Below are positions 30,158 through 40,040 of a stretch of 64,000 bases of DNA, piece by piece. Source of the DNA: Terrilactibacillus tamarindi (GTDB lineage Bacteria > Bacillota > Bacilli > Bacillales > Sporolactobacillaceae); contig NZ_WNHB01000014.1 in NCBI RefSeq assembly GCF_009718825.1, positions 1 to 64,000 on the forward strand. Direction: 5' to 3'. The notes below the pieces were generated by a model. The model was not told the origin of the DNA, did no database searches, and worked only from the letters and a program-made list of their open reading frames with translations. The position numbers and the translations under genes are program-made. The first letter of the stretch is position 1, and every line of letters begins with the position of its first letter.

Positions 30158-32164
30158 TTATGCAATGGCTTCACAATCTAAAATTAAAGCAACACGACCA
30201 TCTCCAAGAATGGTAGCACCTGATATTCCTTCAACATTCTTTAAATAATTCCCAAGTGATTTAATGACAATATCTTGGTGGCCTAATAGCTCATCAACAG
30301 CAAAAGCAAGGTAATTGTTTGACTGTTTTACAATAATCACAGCTTGTTTAGATGCTTCTGAGTCTGAATGTGGAACTTGTAAAAAGTTTCTTAAATCTAT
30401 GAAAGGAACAACTGCATCTCGATAAATAAGGACCTCTTTTTTATTGACTGTTTTTAACTCAATTTGTCGTAATAACATCGTTTCGACAATACTAGAAATA
30501 GGAACGGCATAGGTTTCTTCCCCTAATTTGATGAGCATGGCATTAATGATTGATAGTGTTAGAGGTAATTTCACTGTAAACCTGGACCCTTTTCCTAACG
30601 TCGATTCAACGCTAACTGTGCCTCCAATTTTTCTTATGTTGCTTTGAACGACATCCAATCCGACGCCTCGACCAGAAATATCCGAAATTTTTTCTGCCGT
30701 ACTAAATCCAGAAGCAAACATTAAGTGAAACACGTCTTGATCCGATAACTTAGAAGATGCTTCTAGGGTGATCAACCCATTTTCAATCGCTTTTGCCGTG
30801 ATTTTCTGTCGATCAATTCCGGCCCCATCATCTTCTATTTCAATCATGACATGATTACCACTGTGAAAGGCTCGGAGTTGAACCGTTCCAGTTTCACTTT
30901 TTCCGTTTTCTTTTCGAACTTCTGGAAGCTCAATTCCATGATCTAATGAATTACGAAGTAAATGAACAAGTGGATCTCCTAGTTCATCAACAATTGATCG
31001 ATCAACTTCTGTATCAGCGCCTGTAATGACTAACTCAATTTTTTTATTTAACTCTTTTGAGAGATTTCGAACCATCCTTGGGAAACGATTAAAGACGGTT
31101 TCAACAGGTACCATTCTTAAATTTAAGATTGTTTCTTGAAGTTGATTGGAGACTCGGTGTATTTTTTCCACTTGTGATTTTAAATGGTGATCCCCAACTT
31201 CATTTGAAATTTGTTCAAGCCGACCACGATCAATAATTAATTCTTCAAATAGATTTAATAAATGATCCAATCGATCAAGATTAACTCGTATGGTCTTATT
31301 TACTTGAACCGGGGCCGTACTTTTAGGTTTATTCGTCTCTTTTTTCTCTGTTTGATGATGGCTCTCTATTATATTTTCTTGTGCTTTTATCTGAGTAATT
31401 TCATCAATTTCAACTTGATCAATTTCCGAAACAGTTAAAATATCGTGCTTTATTTTATCAGGCGATTCACCTGTAATAAAAATGAAGGAAAAGGTCAAAT
31501 CAAACTCTGCTTTTTCTATTTTTTCTGAGTCAGGTATTGTTTTTATGACATCTCCTTGTCCTTCAATAGCTTGAAAAACCATGACTGCTCTAGCTGCTTT
31601 TAACATACAATCATCCGTTAAGTTGACCTTTATAAAATAAGCAGACAGCCCTACGTCTTTTGCCTTTGAGACTATTTCCCACTCGGTCTCGTTTAAAGCA
31701 CCATGCTCGTTATTTTTTGACTTCGATTCAACGGCTCCATTTTTTGATTTAGACGCAGATTGTTCACTATCATTGGAGATGGCTTCGCCTTTTTCCAATG
31801 CTTGCAGTTTTCTTACGATATCTGAAACATCTCTTTTATCAGATTGTCCCTGGATAATTTGGTCCAACATCGCTTCTAAATGATCAATTGATTCAAAAAG
31901 CGCATCTATCATATCAGGTGTCACGTCAATCTGTTTGTGTCGTAAAGCATCAAGAACATTCTCCATTTTGTGGGTCAAATTGGCCATATCTTCAAAACCC
32001 ATGGAAGCGGACATTCCTTTTATCGTATGGGCAGAACGAAATATCTCATTGACAACACTTAAATCATTTGGATCATTCTCTAAAGCAAGCATTTTGTCAT
32101 TCAAGTTTTGTAAATGTTCTCTTCCTTCGTCAATGAATAAAACGAGATATTGATTGGTATCCAT
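30158..32164 (-). CDS. cheA: Chemotaxis histidine kinase CheA
   Basis: Receptor-coupled kinase phosphorylating CheY and CheB. 668 residues: P1 Hpt domain with phospho-acceptor H46 (FRSAHTIKG), CheY-binding P2 (about 165-255) after a Ser/Lys-rich linker, P3 dimerisation helices (about 295-350), P4 ATPase with LVHLLRNSLDHGIE and SGRGVGLDVV, and a P5 CheW-like regulatory domain. Length matches B. subtilis CheA. Lies between cheB and cheW. Confidence 0.98.
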   Translation of the reverse strand: MDTNQYLVLFIDEGREHLQNLNDKMLALENDPNDLSVVNEIFRSAHTIKGMSASMGFEDMANLTHKMENVLDALRHKQIDVTPDMIDALFESIDHLEAMLDQIIQGQSDKRDVSDIVRKLQALEKGEAISNDSEQSASKSKNGAVESKSKNNEHGALNETEWEIVSKAKDVGLSAYFIKVNLTDDCMLKAARAVMVFQAIEGQGDVIKTIPDSEKIEKAEFDLTFSFIFITGESPDKIKHDILTVSEIDQVEIDEITQIKAQENIIESHHQTEKKETNKPKSTAPVQVNKTIRVNLDRLDHLLNLFEELIIDRGRLEQISNEVGDHHLKSQVEKIHRVSNQLQETILNLRMVPVETVFNRFPRMVRNLSKELNKKIELVITGADTEVDRSIVDELGDPLVHLLRNSLDHGIELPEVRKENGKSETGTVQLRAFHSGNHVMIEIEDDGAGIDRQKITAKAIENGLITLEASSKLSDQDVFHLMFASGFSTAEKISDISGRGVGLDVVQSNIRKIGGTVSVESTLGKGSRFTVKLPLTLSIINAMLIKLGEETYAVPISSIVETMLLRQIELKTVNKKEVLIYRDAVVPFIDLRNFLQVPHSDSEASKQAVIIVKQSNNYLAFAVDELLGHQDIVIKSLGNYLKNVEGISGATILGDGRVALILDCEAIA

Positions 32165-32183
32165 GAAATCATTCCCTTATAGA

Positions 32184-33242
32184 TTAATAGACTTGATTAA
32201 TGATGGAAGATGCAACACGATAGATCGGCAAGACTTCATCAACCTCTACCGTTTCAATTAACATCTTAGGCATCCCAAAAACAACAGCTGTTTCTCTACT
32301 TTCGGCAATCGTATAACAGCTTGTTCTTTTTTTTAACTGTTTTGTACCTTCTGCCCCATCTTTCCCCATTCCTGTCAAGATTGCTATGATAAATTGATCG
32401 TGATTTAGGGGACACAACGATTGAAGTAGAAGATCAAACGCTGGCTTTACACCGTGCAAAGGCGGGGTATCTATCAAGTCAATTCTTAGGTATTTCCCGT
32501 CTTCTTTTATGGTCATGTGGTAACCTCCTGGTGCAATATACACATGTCCATTTTGAATGATTTCTCCTTGCACTGCTTCACTCACGTTACATAATGACGT
32601 TTCATTTAATCGTTCTGCTAATGACTTAGTAAATTTACTAGGCATATGCTGGACGACGAGTACCGGTGCCTGAAGGTCTTTAGGAAACCGCGTGATCACT
32701 TCGTATAAAGCTTTTGGGCCACCAGTTGATGCACCAATGCAAATGATTTTACGTAATGGATCACGCCTCTTTGTGTCATCATCAGCTTGCCTTTTTCGTT
32801 CTTCATGTTTATTATCGGCAAGATTTCCATTTATTCGAAGGTCCATTTCCCTACATCGCTTAATTTTTTCAATTAATTCTTCCTTAACAACTTCAATATC
32901 AAGTGAGATTTGACCAGAAGGTTTTGCGATAAAATCAACGGCTCCCCTCCTGACGGCTTCTAACGTCACATCAGCACCTTTTTGAGTCGCAAAAGATACC
33001 ATTAAAGTAGGAGTAGGACATTGTGCCATTATTTTTGTTAAAACATCTAATCCGTTTTCTTCATATAATTCAACATCGAGTGTAATGACATGAGGCTTCA
33101 GCTCTAATGTTTTTTTCAGGGCTGCTTCTCCATTTCTTGCCACAGCAACCACTTCGATATCTGGATCACTATTTATCATATCTTGAAGCATTCTTCTCAT
33201 AAACGCGGAATCATCAACAACCAAAACGGTGATTTTTTTCAT
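32184..33242 (-). CDS. cheB: Chemoreceptor methylesterase/response regulator CheB
   Basis: Removes methyl groups from receptor glutamates when phosphorylated. Receiver domain 1-120 with D10, D11 and phospho-acceptor D56, then a linker and the methylesterase domain with catalytic S172 (GASTGGP), H199 and D295 (GMGKDGAEGT). The usual MPxMDG after the phospho-acceptor is LYEENG, an uncommon substitution. Start overlaps the flhG stop as ATGA. 352 residues. Confidence 0.96.
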   Translation of the reverse strand: MKKITVLVVDDSAFMRRMLQDMINSDPDIEVVAVARNGEAALKKTLELKPHVITLDVELYEENGLDVLTKIMAQCPTPTLMVSFATQKGADVTLEAVRRGAVDFIAKPSGQISLDIEVVKEELIEKIKRCREMDLRINGNLADNKHEERKRQADDDTKRRDPLRKIICIGASTGGPKALYEVITRFPKDLQAPVLVVQHMPSKFTKSLAERLNETSLCNVSEAVQGEIIQNGHVYIAPGGYHMTIKEDGKYLRIDLIDTPPLHGVKPAFDLLLQSLCPLNHDQFIIAILTGMGKDGAEGTKQLKKRTSCYTIAESRETAVVFGMPKMLIETVEVDEVLPIYRVASSIINQVY

Positions 33243-34072
33243 GATTGATCAATTCTTACCGTTTGTAAGCTGTTTTCGATACGATCAAAAAACTTGGTGT
33301 TTTTCTGGCCATCTAATTGACTTATATAATGCAAATATTTTCGTGCACAGATTCTTGAAAATATCGTTTGCAGAGAAAAAGGATGACTTACGGTATCCGT
33401 ATTATCAGAATCAGATGGAAAGATGCTAATCCATTTAAAGGCATTTTTTAAATAATGATCTGAAACCTTGATCAGTCTCTCTCCAATTTTCACCGCTTCG
33501 CCAAGTGTTTTTTCCTGTATTAGGACACAAGCAAACTCTAAGTCTTGATACATCAGTCTGAATTTTTTAAGCATGGTATATGTCGAAAGAACGGCTTGTT
33601 TCGTTCCCTTTGACAAAAACAGCAGTATATCAAATACAGATCCAAACCTTTCGAAGTCATTGACATTTTCAAAATCGAATAGAATCATATCAAATTCACC
33701 GTTTAATTCATTGAAGCTCATTTGTAACTCTTTCAAATAGTCACGATTTCCCCCTAGTTTATCAATCAACAGTGAGCCACTCCTCAGATATGAAACATGA
33801 CGATGCTGCACCAAGGCTTTCTTAATTGGCTGTTTTCTGTTTAATGTTTCTGCAATACTTATAGATTGTGGAACGCCTGTCCATGGCTGTACGTCATTTC
33901 CTAGATAGATAACCAAGACTCTCTTGCCAAATTCACCTAAAGTTTGTGATAAATTTAAGCAAAATTGCGATTGTGCTGAATTTCGAGAATGTCCTGAAAT
34001 AGCAAGATAGTTTGGAACAGATGGATGATGATTTTCCATGCGTCGTCTAAGACTCTCTGCTTGATCTATCAC
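33239..34072 (-). CDS. flhG: FlhG/YlxH-like MinD-family protein lacking ATP-binding motifs
   Basis: Positional and partial sequence match to FlhG, the MinD-type ATPase that controls flagellar number and activates FlhF. The N-terminal FlhF-activating helix motif DQAxxLR is kept (residues 3-9). The expected deviant Walker A (SGKGGVGKS) is SGHSRNSAQS at 26-35, losing both lysines. The DxDxGxxN switch is LGNDVQPWTG and the later DxxAG is DFENVND. It therefore looks like a pseudo-ATPase of 277 residues. The GTG start at 34072 has AGGAGG 8 nt upstream; it overlaps flhF by 26 bp. Confidence 0.85.
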   Translation of the reverse strand: MIDQAESLRRRMENHHPSVPNYLAISGHSRNSAQSQFCLNLSQTLGEFGKRVLVIYLGNDVQPWTGVPQSISIAETLNRKQPIKKALVQHRHVSYLRSGSLLIDKLGGNRDYLKELQMSFNELNGEFDMILFDFENVNDFERFGSVFDILLFLSKGTKQAVLSTYTMLKKFRLMYQDLEFACVLIQEKTLGEAVKIGERLIKVSDHYLKNAFKWISIFPSDSDNTDTVSHPFSLQTIFSRICARKYLHYISQLDGQKNTKFFDRIENSLQTVRIDQS

Positions 34073-35144
34073 GGTCAATCCCTCCTAAAAATTCATCCAC
34101 TAGTTGACTTGGATTTGCTTGAATTAGATCATCTGGAACATTTTGACCATTCGTTATATAGGCAGATGGAACGTTTTTATAGTGAATAAGCAAACTTATC
34201 ATAGCTCCATAAGTCAACGTCTCGTCCATTTTTGTGAAAATAAAAGCATGAATGGGAACTGATGAAAAACGCTGGACAATTTGCTTCATATCAACATATT
34301 TTGCCGTAGCAGATAGGACAAGATAATTAGTCATATGTTGATTAAATTGAATTAAACCTTTTAATTCTTTCACATACGTTTCATTAAGATAGTTCCGACC
34401 TGCAGTATCAATAAAAACACGATCATACGATTCCAATTGTTTTTTTACATTATTAAAATCTTGACGATTATAAATAACAAATAAAGGAATATTGAGAATC
34501 CTAGCATAGGTTTTTAATTGATCAATGGCTGAAATTCGAAATGTATCGGTCGTCATAAAAGCCACAGACTTATCTTCATCTAAAACCGAATGACCTGCTA
34601 GTTTAGCAAGTGTCGTTGTTTTTCCAACTCCTGTTGGTCCAACCACTGTGATCATATGTGAAGATGGCGTTGGCTGATTGAACTGATGACGAGTCAGAAG
34701 CTTAACCAAATGTTTTTTTACAACATTTAATAAATCATGATACATCATTGATTCATCACTGAGATACCAGTTTTTAATCATTTCTTGGGTGCAAACATCA
34801 ACATGCTCTATTTCTAACCCTTGATCAATCAAACTTGTTTTTATTCTTTCGATTGGATGCGGTAATTCCATACTCAAGGGTCCTACTTTTTGAGGGATGA
34901 TCGTTCTCTTCAAATCTGGTATCTCTTTTTCCTGTCCCGACAAGTCTGGACGGACTCTTTTTTCAGGAAAAGGTTCCGGATCCATTGCTGCGAGTACCTC
35001 AATATATTCCGTTTTTAATAAATTAAAAAACCGAGCTTTTTTTACCTTTTTTGTATTTAAGATCACTGCATCAGATCCAAGCTCTTTCTTAACCTTGTCC
35101 ATCGCCTGAGACATGGTTGGTGCCACTATTTTTTTTATCTTCAT
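34047..35144 (-). CDS. flhF: Flagellar SRP-type GTPase FlhF
   Basis: Places flagellar basal bodies at the membrane. 365 residues: a variable basic N-terminal domain, a helical N domain (about 95-155) and an SRP-GTPase G domain with [10 protein letters not shown] (169-178), DTFRISAIDQLK, DTAGRN and TKMDE. All GTPase motifs are intact, in contrast to its partner FlhG. Start overlaps the flhA stop by ATGA. Confidence 0.96.
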   Translation of the reverse strand: MKIKKIVAPTMSQAMDKVKKELGSDAVILNTKKVKKARFFNLLKTEYIEVLAAMDPEPFPEKRVRPDLSGQEKEIPDLKRTIIPQKVGPLSMELPHPIERIKTSLIDQGLEIEHVDVCTQEMIKNWYLSDESMMYHDLLNVVKKHLVKLLTRHQFNQPTPSSHMITVVGPTGVGKTTTLAKLAGHSVLDEDKSVAFMTTDTFRISAIDQLKTYARILNIPLFVIYNRQDFNNVKKQLESYDRVFIDTAGRNYLNETYVKELKGLIQFNQHMTNYLVLSATAKYVDMKQIVQRFSSVPIHAFIFTKMDETLTYGAMISLLIHYKNVPSAYITNGQNVPDDLIQANPSQLVDEFLGGIDRDRSSRES

Positions 35145-37177
35145 GCTGCATTCACTACCCCAATACTTTGAACTTCCACATAAGATTCCAATTCATTATA
35201 AGAAAGAACGGCCACATTTGGAAAATACCTTTCGATAAGTTGTCTGATATATCGTCTAATCGCCGGTGAACAAAGAATGACAGGTTCATTGTCGGCATCT
35301 ACCCATTGTTCTACGTAACTTGAAACTTCTTTCAAAAATTGCCCTGAATCTTCTGTCCCTAAAGCCAAATAATTCCCGTGTTCGGTTGTCTGTACCGCAC
35401 TTGCAATCCGGTGTTCCATATCTGGGCTTACCGTAATGACTTTTAATGTTTTCTCTTCATTTGTGTATTTATCCGTAATCTGCCTTGACAAGGCTTGTCT
35501 TACATATTCAGTCAATAAATCCGGGTCTTTTGTTAATGCCCCATAATCAGCCAGCACTTCAAAAATAACAGGAAGATTTCGAATCGATAATTTTTCTTTT
35601 AGTAAATTGACAAGGATCTTTTGGATATCGCCTAAACTTAATAACTCAGGCGAGACTTCATCTACAAGAGTCGCATTCTTTTCTCTTAAATGATCAATTA
35701 ATTGTTTTACTTCTTGACGGCCTAACAATTCATGCAAATGTTGTTTTAATACTTCTGTTAAATGAGTAGAAACAACAGATGGTGGATCAACAACTGTATA
35801 ACCCGAAAGTTCCGCCTTTTCTTTCATTTGTTCTGATATCCACAAAGCGGGCAGGCCAAAAGCAGGTTCAGTTGTTTGAATTCCTTGAATAGCTGGATCA
35901 TCAATTCCTGGACTCATGGCAAGATAATGATCGTATAGTAATTCTCCGTTCGCCACTTCACTGCCTTTTATTTTAATTCGATATTGATTTGGCTCCAATT
36001 GTATATTGTCTCGTATCCGGACAATCGGAAGGACAACGCCCATTTCTATAGCAAGTTGCCTTCTTATCATGACAATCCGATCCAAAAGGTCACCACCTTG
36101 ACTACTATCTGCTAGAGGAACAAGGGCGTATCCAAATTCAAATTCAATGGGATCTACTTGAATTAAATCAATGACACTTTCTTGACTTTTAAACGTGTCT
36201 TCTAAAGCTTGCTCTTCCGCCATTTCATCTAATTCAGTTTGTTTACTTCCATTTTGCCTTAACAAGTAACCCCCTATAATTAATAAAGCAGCAATAGGCA
36301 GAGTCAAAACAAAACCAATTGGCGTTAAACCAAGAATTAAGATAACAAAACCCGCAACCATCAACATAACAGGATAGGCTAACAGTTGAGTCCGAATATC
36401 TTGACCGATGTTACTATCATCTGAAGCGGCTCTTGTTACAACAATTCCTGTAGCTGTAGAAATAAGCAGTGCGGGAATTTGACTTACAATGCCATCCCCG
36501 ACTGTTAAAAGGGAAAATGTTTGTGAAGCTTCTGATAAGCTTAATCCCTGTTGAACCATGCCAATAATAATACCGACTGTAAGGTTAAGGGCGACGATAA
36601 TGATACTTGCGATGGCATCACCTTTTACAAATTTACTTGCACCGTCCATAGCTCCATAAAAGTCAGCTTCTCGTTCAATTTTTTCACGGCGGGTTTTTGC
36701 TTGTAATTCATTTATTAATCCTGCATTTAAATCAGCATCAATACTCATTTGTTTACCAGGCATCGCATCTAAAGTAAATCTAGCAGCAACCTCCGATACA
36801 CGTTCAGCACCTTTGGTAATAACAATAAATTGAATAATGATGAGAATAAGAAAAATGACCAAACCAACAATAATATTACCGCCAACGACAAATTGCCCAA
36901 AAGTCGAAATAACTTTCCCAGCTTCACCTTCACCAAGGATAAGACGCGTCGTTGAAATATTTAGACCTAATCGAAACAAAGTCAAAATCAAGAGTAATGA
37001 AGGAAAAACAGAAAATTGTAAAGGCTCATTCATATTCATAGAAACAAGCAATACAAGGAGTGCAATCGTAATATTAATAATGATAAGAAAGCTTAAAATA
37101 AAAGAAGGGAGTGGAATAATCAGCATCATGACAATTAAAATAACGCCAAAAACCACAATTAAATCTCGTAATTTCAT
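35141..37177 (-). CDS. flhA: Flagellar export gate protein FlhA
   Basis: Nonameric gate of the flagellar type III secretion system that receives chaperone-substrate complexes. About eight membrane helices in the first 310 residues with the FHIPEP-like LDAMPGKQMSIDADLNAG loop, then a large cytosolic domain. The ATG at 37177 is chosen because AAGGAGG lies 5 nt before it; seven more in-frame codons upstream are rejected. 678 residues. Confidence 0.97.
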   Translation of the reverse strand: MKLRDLIVVFGVILIVMMLIIPLPSFILSFLIIINITIALLVLLVSMNMNEPLQFSVFPSLLLILTLFRLGLNISTTRLILGEGEAGKVISTFGQFVVGGNIIVGLVIFLILIIIQFIVITKGAERVSEVAARFTLDAMPGKQMSIDADLNAGLINELQAKTRREKIEREADFYGAMDGASKFVKGDAIASIIIVALNLTVGIIIGMVQQGLSLSEASQTFSLLTVGDGIVSQIPALLISTATGIVVTRAASDDSNIGQDIRTQLLAYPVMLMVAGFVILILGLTPIGFVLTLPIAALLIIGGYLLRQNGSKQTELDEMAEEQALEDTFKSQESVIDLIQVDPIEFEFGYALVPLADSSQGGDLLDRIVMIRRQLAIEMGVVLPIVRIRDNIQLEPNQYRIKIKGSEVANGELLYDHYLAMSPGIDDPAIQGIQTTEPAFGLPALWISEQMKEKAELSGYTVVDPPSVVSTHLTEVLKQHLHELLGRQEVKQLIDHLREKNATLVDEVSPELLSLGDIQKILVNLLKEKLSIRNLPVIFEVLADYGALTKDPDLLTEYVRQALSRQITDKYTNEEKTLKVITVSPDMEHRIASAVQTTEHGNYLALGTEDSGQFLKEVSSYVEQWVDADNEPVILCSPAIRRYIRQLIERYFPNVAVLSYNELESYVEVQSIGVVNAA

Positions 37178-37198
37178 AGGGTCCTCCTTCATGACCAA

Positions 37199-38275
37199 CT
37201 AGACTTTGCCTTTCAATTGATAGACATAGGCTAAAATTTCTGCGACCGCCTTAAAAAACGTTTCAGGTACTGAGTCACCAATTTCCAATTCTTTGTACAT
37301 AGCTCTTGCTAACGGCTTTTTTTCGACGATAACAATATCATTCTGTTTCGCTATCTCACGTATTTTTAAAGCAAGATAATCGGCACCTTTGGCAACAACT
37401 TTTGGTGCTTCCATTTGGCTGTTATCATACATTAATGCAACGGCAAAATGAGTCGGATTGGTAATCACGACATCGGCCTTTGGAAGTTCTTGCATCATAC
37501 GACGCATGGCCATCTGTCTTTGTCTCTCTTTAACCTTAGACTTGATTAATGGATCACCTTCACTCTTTTTATACTCATCCTTAATATCTTGTTTCGACAT
37601 TCGCATGTTTTTTTCATAATCGAATTTTTGATATAAATAATCAAGAAAACCTAAAGCGATGAGTCCAAGAGAAGAAGCGATTCCCATTTGCAAAACAACT
37701 TTTCCGATGATAGGAAGGCTTTCACTTATGGGTTTGACCATGGTTTGCAGAACACTCGTACGATTAATCCACAAAACAGAAAATGTAATACATCCAATGA
37801 CCAGTAGTTTAAGTATAGATTTTATCAATTCCACGATGGCTCTTAACGAATAAATGCGTTTAAAACCTTGGATTGGATCCAATCGTTCCATTTTAAATTG
37901 GAGGGATTCTGTTGAAAAAACAAATCCTACTTGCATTAACTGACTCCCGATCCCCATAATTAACGCCAAAATAAGAATAGGAGCGATTAATACACCAAAA
38001 GCTTTGAAAATATGAAGATTGAAGGTCTGGATATTGTGTTCGTTTAGTGGTGTATTTAACCAGTTAACATAAATATCTGACATAAACTGTAATAGTGATT
38101 GCCCCATGTTCGCACTTATGACCATAAATAATAAAAAAAAGGCGAGCATGGACAACGCAGTGCTTAAATCGATACTTTTTACAACTTGACCTTTTTTTCT
38201 TCCTTCTTGTCGTTTTTTAGGTGTCGCCTTTTCAGTTTTTTCACCTGCAAAGTATTGGAGATTTAGTCTCCGCAT
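37199..38275 (-). CDS. flhB: Flagellar export switch protein FlhB
   Basis: Switches export specificity from rod/hook to filament proteins after autocleavage. 358 residues: amphipathic basic N-terminus, four membrane helices, and a cytosolic domain with the autocleavage site NPTH at 273-276 intact. Start codon shares a base with the fliR stop (TAATG). It interacts with FliK, whose gene here is unusual. Confidence 0.97.
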   Translation of the reverse strand: MRRLNLQYFAGEKTEKATPKKRQEGRKKGQVVKSIDLSTALSMLAFFLLFMVISANMGQSLLQFMSDIYVNWLNTPLNEHNIQTFNLHIFKAFGVLIAPILILALIMGIGSQLMQVGFVFSTESLQFKMERLDPIQGFKRIYSLRAIVELIKSILKLLVIGCITFSVLWINRTSVLQTMVKPISESLPIIGKVVLQMGIASSLGLIALGFLDYLYQKFDYEKNMRMSKQDIKDEYKKSEGDPLIKSKVKERQRQMAMRRMMQELPKADVVITNPTHFAVALMYDNSQMEAPKVVAKGADYLALKIREIAKQNDIVIVEKKPLARAMYKELEIGDSVPETFFKAVAEILAYVYQLKGKV

Positions 38276-39072
38276 TATGGAGTCCCCCCCAAATACTTCA
38301 TATATTCAATCATGATTTGGGTCATTGAATCAGAAATAGAGCGAAACATGATAAATAATATTGGGAAAATAAAGATAAGCAAAATGAATCCAACGACGAT
38401 TTTTAATGGCAAGCCGACAACAAAGATGTTAATCTGTGGAACCGTCCTCGCGACTAATCCAAGAGCAACATCGACGAGGAATAAACTTCCGACAATAGGT
38501 AGAGCCATTTGAAAACTGATGGCCACCATTTGCATAAATACCGTGACAACAAAATGAACGGTTGTTCCATCCATCAAATGAATGGACAACTGATTAATTG
38601 GGACAAGAGAGAAGCTGTACAAAACACCGTTGAGTAACATATGGTGTGCATTAATTCCTAAAAAAAATAAAATGGCTAAAGTATATAAAAATTGTCCTGT
38701 TATCGGGGAAGTTGCACCATTCTCAGGGTTTATTGTATTTGCGATAGCAAATCCCATTTGAAGGTCGATAAAGGCCCCTGCGAATTGAATGGCATAAACA
38801 ATTAAACCACTCACAAATCCAATCGTTAGCCCAACTAAAACTTCTTTTGAAATCAGAAGAACATATAATTCATTAAACTGAATGGGTTGTTTGTGTACAA
38901 GTACCGTTGTTACAATGAACGAAAGAATCAATGCTAATCCTAGTTTAACAGCAGCCGGAATGGTTCGATAAGAAAAAATAGGTATTACAACAAAGACGCT
39001 CGTCAAACGCATTAAAATCAATAAAAATGCTGGAAACTCATTTAATATGGACACAGTGGTTTGGCCTTTCAT
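38275..39072 (-). CDS. fliR: Flagellar export protein FliR
   Basis: Core membrane component of the export gate that completes the FliPQ helical assembly. 265 residues with about six membrane segments and the FIDLQMGFAIANTINPENG-like conserved loop. Overlaps fliQ by ATGA. Confidence 0.95.
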   Translation of the reverse strand: MKGQTTVSILNEFPAFLLILMRLTSVFVVIPIFSYRTIPAAVKLGLALILSFIVTTVLVHKQPIQFNELYVLLISKEVLVGLTIGFVSGLIVYAIQFAGAFIDLQMGFAIANTINPENGATSPITGQFLYTLAILFFLGINAHHMLLNGVLYSFSLVPINQLSIHLMDGTTVHFVVTVFMQMVAISFQMALPIVGSLFLVDVALGLVARTVPQINIFVVGLPLKIVVGFILLIFIFPILFIMFRSISDSMTQIMIEYMKYLGGTP

Positions 39073-39338
39073 TTAATAAATTGATCAAGATTAGCAAAGA
39101 TATTTTGCGTAAAAGTTAACATTTTTGAAAGCATCCAAGGTCCAAAAATAATTAAACCAAGCAATACAGCAACGATTTTAGGAACGAATGCAAGCGTTTG
39201 TTCTTGTATTTGTGTTGTTGCTTGGATAACACTTACGATAAGTCCAACAATGAGCGAAATAGCTAAAAGTGGTCCACATACCATTAGAACCGTATAAACA
39301 CCTTTTTCAGCAATCGATAATATCATTTCTGAGCTCAT
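39069..39338 (-). CDS. fliQ: Flagellar export protein FliQ
   Basis: 89-residue, two-helix membrane protein of the FliPQR gate. The ATTQIQEQTLAFVPKI loop between the helices is the family signature. Lies between fliP and fliR. Confidence 0.95.
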   Translation of the reverse strand: MSSEMILSIAEKGVYTVLMVCGPLLAISLIVGLIVSVIQATTQIQEQTLAFVPKIVAVLLGLIIFGPWMLSKMLTFTQNIFANLDQFIK

Positions 39339-39362
39339 TACTTACACCGCCTTTCATTCAAA

Positions 39363-40040
39363 TCAATAACTAGAAAGGATTGATTTGACAATGAGATACC
39401 ACCCATCAACCATAATAAAGAGTAATATTTTAAATGGTAAAGAGATCATGACTGGCGGTAACATCATCATCCCCATTGCCATTAATATACTTGCCACAAC
39501 CATATCGATCACTAAGAAAGGGATAAAAACCATAAACCCCATTTCAAAGGCTGTTTTTAGTTCACTAATCGTGAATGCTGGCACTAGTGCTGTCATTGGG
39601 ATATCTGTTACTGTTTTAGGTTGTTTGTAATGACCATAATTCATAAATAAAGCTAAATCCTTCTGTCTTGTTTCCTTAGCCATAAACACTTTCAATGGAT
39701 CTTGTGCTTTCTTGACGGCTTGTTTTTGAGAAATCGTTCCTTTTAAATATGGGTTGAGAGCATCATGGTTAATCTGATGATAAACAGGTGCCATAATAAA
39801 GAAAGTTAAAAACAAGGCAAGACCGATTAACACTTGATTAGGTGGCATTTGCTGTGTCGAAAGGGATGTTCTAACAAATGACAAAACGATAATAATACGA
39901 GTAAATGATGTCATTAACAAAAGGATCGCTGGCGCAAGGGATAGGACCGTCAGTAACACCATTAACTGAACGGTTGTTGCCACATCATGAGGATTATTTG
40001 TTATCATGCTCGTATTTAATCCTGGAATAAGATTATTCAT
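39363..40040 (-). CDS. fliP: Flagellar export protein FliP
   Basis: Pentameric gate subunit. 225 residues with about four membrane segments; SFTRIIIVLSFVRTSL and the C-terminal FIPFLVIDMVVASILMAMGM block are diagnostic. Its start overlaps fliO by 8 bases, suggesting coupling. Confidence 0.96.
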   Translation of the reverse strand: MNNLIPGLNTSMITNNPHDVATTVQLMVLLTVLSLAPAILLLMTSFTRIIIVLSFVRTSLSTQQMPPNQVLIGLALFLTFFIMAPVYHQINHDALNPYLKGTISQKQAVKKAQDPLKVFMAKETRQKDLALFMNYGHYKQPKTVTDIPMTALVPAFTISELKTAFEMGFMVFIPFLVIDMVVASILMAMGMMMLPPVMISLPFKILLFIMVDGWYLIVKSILSSY

